From an uncultured Oscillospiraceae bacterium (GTDB lineage Bacteria; Bacillota; Clostridia; Oscillospirales; Acutalibacteraceae), in assembly GCA_902462665.1 (NCBI GenBank), contig CABQCM010000021.1, positions 1 through 9,900 of the forward strand: a DNA stretch of 9,900 nucleotides, read 5' to 3'. Shown piece by piece: positions 6,279 to 9,900 of this stretch. The notes beneath the pieces are model-generated. The model made no database searches, was not told where the DNA came from, and saw only the letters and a program-made list of their open reading frames with translations. Numbering within the stretch: position 1 is the first letter of the stretch; each line of letters begins with the position of its first letter. The position numbers and the translations under genes are program-made.

Positions 6279-6296
6279 GGTTACAATTTTGTAACC
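6279..6296. promoter_or_regulatory. Palindromic operator candidate, right copy
   Basis: GGTTACAATTTTGTAACC: perfect 8-bp half-sites GGTTACAA and TTGTAACC around TT. Its centre is 41 bp from that of the left copy, close to four helical turns, so both would face the same side of the DNA. It lies just downstream of the predicted transcription start. Confidence 0.6.
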
Positions 6297-6306
6297 TTTC
6301 TTTTTA

Positions 6307-6332
6307 TTGTCGGGTGAGTTAAGCGAAGACAA
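6307..6332 (+). promoter_or_regulatory. Leader stem in the M23 gene 5' UTR
   Basis: TTGTC (6307-6311) pairs with GACAA (6328-6332) around a 16-nt loop, and GCCGC/GTGGC at about 6340-6361 can form a second small stem. The pairing is visible but short, and function is unknown. Confidence 0.25.
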
Positions 6333-6368
6333 AAAAGCGCCGCGGTGGTAAGGCTGGTGGCAAAAATT

Positions 6369-6398
6369 ATAGAAAATAGCGACCTGGCTGTTTTCTAT
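6369..6398 (+). promoter_or_regulatory. 12-bp leader hairpin next to the M23 gene RBS
   Basis: ATAGAAAATAGC (6369-6380) and GCTGTTTTCTAT (6387-6398) pair over 12 positions with one U-G pair and loop GACCTG. It ends 5 nt before the AAGGA ribosome site (6404-6408). It has no U-run, so it is not a terminator. The position suggests an effect on ribosome access or mRNA stability. Confidence 0.6.
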
Positions 6399-6418
6399 CT
6401 CGAAAGGATCTTTTACCT

Positions 6419-8179
6419 ATGCATTTATTGCCGGATCTAAGTAGGAACCAATCAAAGGAAACCCATCGTTCTATCATAGACTTTGTTTCGCGACTGGTGA
6501 GCGCGTTAGTTCGTGTCTGCTATCGTGTGGGCATGTTCAGCGTGGTGTTTTGCCGTCGCGCTGTGCGGTTTGCAGCACAGGGACTCAGGCCGGTTCGCGA
6601 CTGGCTGTTGGGAGGCGCTGTCCGTCTGGCTGCTTTGGCCGATCGGATGTTCGGCCGTTATAGCCGCCGTGCGGCGGATGTGATTGGCCGTACTGTGGCG
6701 GGAATTGGCCGGGCGTTTCGCGCGGGCTCGCAGATGCGTGCAAAAAATGGCGTAGTTGCCGCTGTAAAAGCATTTTTTGAAACGGCGGCCGGTTCCTTGA
6801 GACGTCATCGCGCTTTTTTGCGCGGTGGCATGCGGCTGGCTGCTCCGACTTTGGCGCTGGCTTTGCTGGTGACCACCATTGGCGTATGGTCGAGCGCGAC
6901 TTTCGCGCTTGAGATTCAGGTTGGCGGCCAGACGGTAGGATATGTGTTGAACGAAAGTGTTTTCACCGACGCATATGAGCTCATGAAGTTGCGGGTGGTG
7001 AACGACGGCGCCAGCAGTTTTGCCATGGAATCGCCGGAGTACACGATGACCGTGGTGTCGGCTGACCGACTTTTGGATGCGGCGGGTTTGTGTGATAGCT
7101 TGATCAATGCTTCGTGCGGTGAAATTACCCAGGCTTGCGGGTTGTATGTGGATGGCGAGCTCATTGCCGTGACTGCCAGCAAAAACGGCTTGCAGACGGC
7201 GCTGGACGGTATTTTGACCGCCGCGATGGAGCAAGACCCGCAGGTAGTGGACGCCGCCTTTGAAAACGAATTGGTGTACAAAGAGGGATTGTATCCGGTT
7301 GGAAACGTCGTTTCAGACGAACAGGCATATCGTCTGTTAGCCGGCAACCGCGATGAGATTGACGCTTATACTCTTGCCGCAGGCGAGGTTGTTTCGGATG
7401 ATATTGCTTCTCTTGAGAAGAATGACGCTTCTGCCGTGGAGCCGCGCGAGCAAAATCCCCCAATCAGTGAGGAAATTACAGCCGATGGCCGGGCTCTGAA
7501 GGCACGGGTGAACTCCCCGGTGCTCAATGTTCGCCTGGTGCGCACGGAGGTGTATGAGGAGCCGATCGCTTACGAGACGGAGGAAGTCGAAGATAGCTCC
7601 AAGCTGGAGGGCTATCGGAAGGTAAGCGTTGCGGGGGTCGAGGGAAGCCGACGGATTACAGCGAACGTGGAATACGTCGACGGACAGGAGATTTCTCGAA
7701 CCATCGCTCAGGAAGAAACGATTGTCGAGCCGGTGAAGGAACAGGTTGTAGTCGGTACGCGCAGCATAGCGGCAGCTTCTCAAAAGACCGTGAGTATGCG
7801 CCAGCTCATGTGGCCGGTCGCCAACGTCTCGGGCAGCTATATCAGTTCCTATTTTGGCGATGGCCGCAACCATAAGGGGCTGGATATCTGCGCTCCCTCC
7901 GGCACCCCGATTTATGCTGCCGAAAGCGGAACGGTGGTCAGCGTCAATGGTTCGGGCTGGGGCTATGGCTTGCATTTTGTCATTGATCATGGCAATGGGG
8001 TGCAGACCTTGTATTCCCACTGCAGCACCATTCAGGTGGAGGTAGGCCAGCAGATTGCCCGCGGTCAGCAGATTGCCGCGGTCGGGCGAACCGGCAACGC
8101 GACCGGGAACCATCTTCATTTTGAAGTTCGGGTGGGCGGTACTGCTTACAATCCGGCTCCTTTTCTGGGGCTGAATTAA
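6419..8179 (+). CDS. Membrane-anchored M23 metallopeptidase with G5 domain
   Basis: Predicted zinc endopeptidase that cuts peptidoglycan peptide bridges outside the membrane; 586 aa. Residues 1-140 are very basic (24 Arg and 3 Lys against 7 acidic residues) and should be cytoplasmic. One membrane segment covers about 142-163 (APTLALALLVTTIGVW). Two related small modules follow, at 165-194 (QVGGQTVGYV) and 241-270 (YVDGELIAVT). A possible decayed LysM covers 317-362 (YTLAAGEVVSDDIAS). The G5 domain is at about 368-446 (LNVRLVRTEVYEEPIAYETE to VVVGTR). The C-terminal M23 domain has HKGLD (His485, Asp489), His534, and HLHF (His565, His567), so the zinc and catalytic residues are intact. The start is ATG at 6419 with AAGGA 10 nt upstream. 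It is a single-gene unit with its own promoter and terminator. The catalytic class is certain; the exact bond cut and the role in growth or spore formation are not. Confidence 0.95.
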   Translation: MHLLPDLSRNQSKETHRSIIDFVSRLVSALVRVCYRVGMFSVVFCRRAVRFAAQGLRPVRDWLLGGAVRLAALADRMFGRYSRRAADVIGRTVAGIGRAFRAGSQMRAKNGVVAAVKAFFETAAGSLRRHRAFLRGGMRLAAPTLALALLVTTIGVWSSATFALEIQVGGQTVGYVLNESVFTDAYELMKLRVVNDGASSFAMESPEYTMTVVSADRLLDAAGLCDSLINASCGEITQACGLYVDGELIAVTASKNGLQTALDGILTAAMEQDPQVVDAAFENELVYKEGLYPVGNVVSDEQAYRLLAGNRDEIDAYTLAAGEVVSDDIASLEKNDASAVEPREQNPPISEEITADGRALKARVNSPVLNVRLVRTEVYEEPIAYETEEVEDSSKLEGYRKVSVAGVEGSRRITANVEYVDGQEISRTIAQEETIVEPVKEQVVVGTRSIAAASQKTVSMRQLMWPVANVSGSYISSYFGDGRNHKGLDICAPSGTPIYAAESGTVVSVNGSGWGYGLHFVIDHGNGVQTLYSHCSTIQVEVGQQIARGQQIAAVGRTGNATGNHLHFEVRVGGTAYNPAPFLGLN

Positions 8180-8182
8180 GTC

Positions 8183-8194
8183 CGGGCCGGCCCG
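8183..8194. repeat. 12-bp perfect GC palindrome
   Basis: CGGGCCGGCCCG, four bases after the M23 gene stop. It has no loop, so it is unlikely as an RNA hairpin. It may be chance in GC-rich DNA. Confidence 0.3.
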
Positions 8195-8211
8195 CTGCCG
8201 TCACAGAACCC

Positions 8212-8253
8212 AAAAACGCTATGCAATTGAGTTTTCTTTGCATAGCGTTTTTT
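8212..8253 (+). terminator. Rho-independent terminator of the M23 gene
   Basis: A 15-bp perfect stem (arms 8212-8226 and 8238-8252, core ACGCTATGCAA) with an 11-nt loop, ending in six T. The A-run on the other side means it could also work for minus-strand transcripts. Confidence 0.92.
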
Positions 8254-8557
8254 AATTGGAGTTGATACCATCGCGAAAACGGGGGGGGGAGCTGCGTTGC
8301 CCTTGCTGCCGGGGGGACGGCTGCCTCTCTAGTTCATTTTTTCATAGCTGAAAACTCCAAAAGGATGGTAAGGGCTTTATCTAATAAATGATTCCTTGCG
8401 TGAACGCATGCGCTTCTAGTAGAAACGCTCCTTCGTTTTGTCGTTTTAAAAAATTTTATCCTTTCAACAAAATTTGTAAATGGTTAAAATCGGTGCAAAC
8501 TATAGTGAAATACCCCCTTTTGATTTTTAGGAATATGCAAAACCGGAAGATTCCCAA
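8254..8557. other. Intergenic stretch without a recognisable gene
   Basis: About 300 bp between the M23 gene terminator and the Wzz promoter. No convincing coding frame, tRNA or known riboswitch is seen. It holds a run of nine G (8281-8289) and one of six G (8312-8317). An imperfect palindrome GCGCTTCTAGTAGAAACGC lies at 8410-8428. A small palindrome ACAAAATTTGT is at 8467-8477 in an AT-rich part. Confidence 0.6.
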
Positions 8558-8586
8558 TTGACAGAAACAGACGCAATGTGTATAAT
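8558..8586 (+). promoter_or_regulatory. Perfect consensus promoter of the polysaccharide operon
   Basis: TTGACA (8558-8563), exactly 17 bp, TATAAT (8581-8586). All twelve bases match the sigma-A consensus with ideal spacing. Start is predicted near 8593, about 160 nt before the Wzz-type gene. Confidence 0.9.
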
Positions 8587-8592
8587 AGACCG

Positions 8593-8752
8593 TGTTTGTT
8601 CTGGCAAATTGTGATATTCGTCGCATTCGGCTATGGAAGATGGGCAGTTTTAAGCTGCGCAAGTTACTGTCGCTGGCGGCTTTGAAACAAAAGTTTCGTT
8701 GTGTGGCCCGAGAACGCCTTCGCCGGGCGACGAGAAAGGTTTGGTTTGGTTC
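8593..8752 (+). promoter_or_regulatory. Structured 5' leader of the Wzz/CpsD operon
   Basis: About 160 nt of untranslated leader. GTCGCTGGCG (8669-8678) can pair with CGCCGGGCGAC (8721-8731), with one bulged base, enclosing a hairpin GAAAC-AAAA-GTTTC (8684-8697). An alternative local hairpin is CGCC/GGCG (8715-8729). The closing strand ends just before the weak GAGAAAGG ribosome site (8732-8739), so folding could control translation. No match to a known riboswitch was recognised. Confidence 0.4.
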
Positions 8753-9454
8753 ATGCAAAAAACAATCAGTGTCATGGATATTCTTGCGGTGCTGCGAAAA
8801 AAATGGGGAGTGCTTTTTGTTAGTACTCTGCTGGGGGCTGTGGCCTTTGTGCTCGTATCCATTTTTATGCTGCCCAAGATTTACACCTCTTCGGTGTCGC
8901 TGTACGTGAATAATGGTAAAATCGCTGCCAGCAGTAGCGACGTCCAGCTTGGCGACATCAATGCTGCTACGCGTCTGGTCGATACTTATATTGTAGTGCT
9001 GACCAACGAGAGCGTTTTAGAGCAGGCCGCACAGCGCGTCGGCGAGTCGATGACGCCGGCCCAGCTTCGCAGCGCCATTAGTATGAATTCGGTTAATCAG
9101 ACCGAGGTGCTGCAGATTTCGGCGAAAACCACCGACCCTGAGCTGTCGGCAAAAATCTGTAATGTCATGTCGGAGATTGCGCCCGAAGAGCTTCAGCGTG
9201 TGGTCAAGGCCGGATCGGTTGAAACCATCGGCGTAGCGAAACCCGCTACCTCTCCCTCGTCGCCCAACGTCAGCCGCAACGGCTTGGTCGGCGGCGCCAT
9301 GGGGTTGTTGTTGTCGGCTATCATTTGCCTGTTGGTTTCTTTCCTTGATACCCGCATCAAGGGCGAGGAAGATTTGAAGGAATACGTTGATCTCCCTGTT
9401 CTTGGCGAGATCCCCAGTTTTGAAAGTAAGGGAGGTTCCAGCCGTGGCCGATAA
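8753..9454 (+). CDS. Wzz/CpsC-type polysaccharide chain-length regulator and kinase adaptor
   Basis: Membrane protein of the polysaccharide co-polymerase family (CpsC/CapA/YveK type). It sets polymer length and activates the partner BY-kinase; 233 aa. The first membrane segment is at about 18-40 (WGVLFVSTLLGAVAFVLVSI). It is followed by the Wzz motif LPKIYTSSVSLYV, an extracellular helical region, and a second membrane segment at about 178-199 (GLVGGAMGLLLSAIICLLVS). The cytoplasmic tail KGEEDLKEYVDLPVLGEIPS is the kinase-contact region typical of Gram-positive adaptors. The start is ATG at 8753. Its ribosome site, GAGAAAGG, is weak and 13 nt away. In-frame TTG 8741 is too close (1 nt) and TTG 8699 would read through the leader, while ATG 8774 lacks a ribosome site. 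The stop overlaps the kinase start by 11 nt. The long cytoplasmic kinase domain of Proteobacterial Wzc is absent and supplied by the next gene. Confidence 0.94.
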   Translation: MQKTISVMDILAVLRKKWGVLFVSTLLGAVAFVLVSIFMLPKIYTSSVSLYVNNGKIAASSSDVQLGDINAATRLVDTYIVVLTNESVLEQAAQRVGESMTPAQLRSAISMNSVNQTEVLQISAKTTDPELSAKICNVMSEIAPEELQRVVKAGSVETIGVAKPATSPSSPNVSRNGLVGGAMGLLLSAIICLLVSFLDTRIKGEEDLKEYVDLPVLGEIPSFESKGGSSRGR

Positions 9455-9900
9455 TCGAAATTCTGCGCAGAGCCGTGCCGCTAACCGGCTGAATAAAAAT
9501 ACGACCTTTCAGATTGTGGAGGCATACAAGACCATCCGAACCAATTTGCTTTTCGCCCTGTCTCCTGTGAAGGAGAAGATGGTGCTGGTGTCGAGCGCCG
9601 AGCCGAGCGCGGGCAAATCCACCGTTTGTTCCAATCTGGCCATTACCATGGCGCAAACCAACGTCAAAGTGCTGCTGATTGATACCGACCTGCGCCGCCC
9701 CACCCAGCATAAGATTTTCCGTTTGGGCAACGATCGGGGGCTTTCCAAGCTGTTGGGCGGCTTCTCCACCTTGGAGGAGACGATTTACCGGCAGGTCGTG
9801 CCCAACCTCGATATCATTGTCTCCGGCCCCATTCCGCCCAATCCCTCCGAGTTGCTCGGCTCGAGCAAAATGGAGGAGTTACTCACTTCCCTGAATCTGG
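9444..9900 (+). CDS. cpsD: CpsD/CapB-type tyrosine kinase (partial, C-terminus off window)
   Basis: Bacterial tyrosine kinase (BY-kinase) that is activated by the preceding Wzz-type adaptor and controls polysaccharide synthesis or export. The first 152 residues are visible. The start is GTG at 9444, with GGAGG 8 nt upstream, inside the end of the adaptor gene (11-nt overlap), so translation is coupled. EAYKTIRTN (26-34) is the family oligomerisation motif. The Walker A motif is SAEPSAGKST (Gly57-Lys58-Ser59) and Walker A' is VLLIDTDLRRP (Asp80, Asp82). Walker A reads PSAGK where most Gram-positive relatives have PGxGK; E. coli Wzc also has PS at this point, so activity is not in doubt. The Walker B region and the tyrosine cluster lie beyond the window. 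A ParA/MinD-type ATPase is an unlikely alternative given the adaptor next door. Confidence 0.95.
   Translation, partial: MADNRNSAQSRAANRLNKNTTFQIVEAYKTIRTNLLFALSPVKEKMVLVSSAEPSAGKSTVCSNLAITMAQTNVKVLLIDTDLRRPTQHKIFRLGNDRGLSKLLGGFSTLEETIYRQVVPNLDIIVSGPIPPNPSELLGSSKMEELLTSLNL

Larger units (their letters stand above)
6235..6305 (+). terminator. 23-bp inverted repeat with U-run, possible luxS terminator
   Basis: Arms 6235-6257 and 6277-6299 pair along all 23 positions in RNA (one G-U pair), with a 19-nt loop, and are followed by UUUCUUUUU (6297-6305). A transcript reading through from luxS would form this structure and could terminate. The stem is AT-rich and the loop contains a promoter, so a primary role as an operator pair is equally possible. 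Confidence 0.45.

Noticed and set aside
6248..6286. BirA-type biotin operator (TTGTAACC ... GGTTACAA)
   Set aside because: The half-sites look similar, but they are one base short of the usual TTGTWAACC, the spacing is 23 nt instead of about 15, and no biotin gene is nearby.
6238..6296. BlaI/MecI/CopY-type operators (TACA-N2-TGTA)
   Set aside because: The spacing between TACA and TGTA in these palindromes is four bases, not two, and no blaI- or copY-like gene is present in the window.
6300..6410. c-di-AMP (ydaO) riboswitch before the M23 gene
   Set aside because: Context is typical for one, but the leader is too short and lacks the conserved purine-rich blocks I would expect.
7337..8119. 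Minus-strand open frame of 260 codons inside the M23 gene
   Set aside because: Antisense to the conserved G5 and M23 domains, without a ribosome site or any family resemblance.
8456..8758. Minus-strand open frame of 100 codons across the polysaccharide promoter
   Set aside because: It covers a perfect promoter and leader on the other strand, has no ribosome site and a product without domain character.
8592..8909. Plus-strand frame through the leader into the Wzz gene, a possible upstream leader peptide from ATG 8640
   Set aside because: No proper ribosome site. Its later part is Cys/Trp-rich out-of-frame translation of the Wzz gene. A six-codon frame from ATG 8633 likewise has no ribosome site.

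Overview
This window looks like chromosomal core DNA of an anaerobic Gram-positive bacterium of the Clostridia, most likely an Oscillospirales/Ruminococcaceae-type organism. That placement is inferred from the gene content: a V-type ATPase operon, LuxS, a G5/M23 cell-wall peptidase and a two-protein Wzz/BY-kinase capsule module. GC-rich coding DNA separated by very AT-rich promoters with good sigma-A boxes fits as well. No mobile element, CRISPR array, tRNA or rRNA was found.

Left part, minus strand, 1-4534: six V-type ATPase genes read right to left in the order G/H, C, I, K, F, E (E runs off the left edge). They are tightly packed (7-bp and 11-bp overlaps, short gaps). The exception is a 127-bp gap before the ring subunit K, which holds a strong hairpin. 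Subunits A, B and D are presumably just outside the window. The order differs from the commonly quoted G/H-I-K-E-C-F-A-B-D.

Centre, 4535-6159: a divergent promoter region separates the ATPase operon from a plus-strand pair. The first gene is an RluA-family pseudouridine synthase whose best-supported start is a CTG codon. The second, 23 nt downstream, is luxS (S-ribosylhomocysteine lyase, the AI-2 synthase).

6160-8253: an AT-rich gap contains a 23-bp inverted repeat. Each arm is itself an 18-bp palindrome, and a promoter with an extended -10 lies between the arms. A roughly 145-nt leader with a 12-bp hairpin follows, then a membrane-anchored M23 metallopeptidase with a G5 domain and a very basic cytoplasmic N-terminus. 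A textbook terminator closes the unit.

8254-9900: about 300 nt without a recognisable gene, then a perfect consensus promoter (TTGACA-17-TATAAT) and a structured leader of about 160 nt. These precede a Wzz/CpsC-type chain-length regulator overlapping a CpsD-type tyrosine kinase that runs off the right edge. This is probably the start of an exopolysaccharide/capsule operon. The least explained material is regulatory: the operator pair before the M23 gene, the leaders of the M23 and Wzz genes, and the hairpin before the ATPase ring gene.
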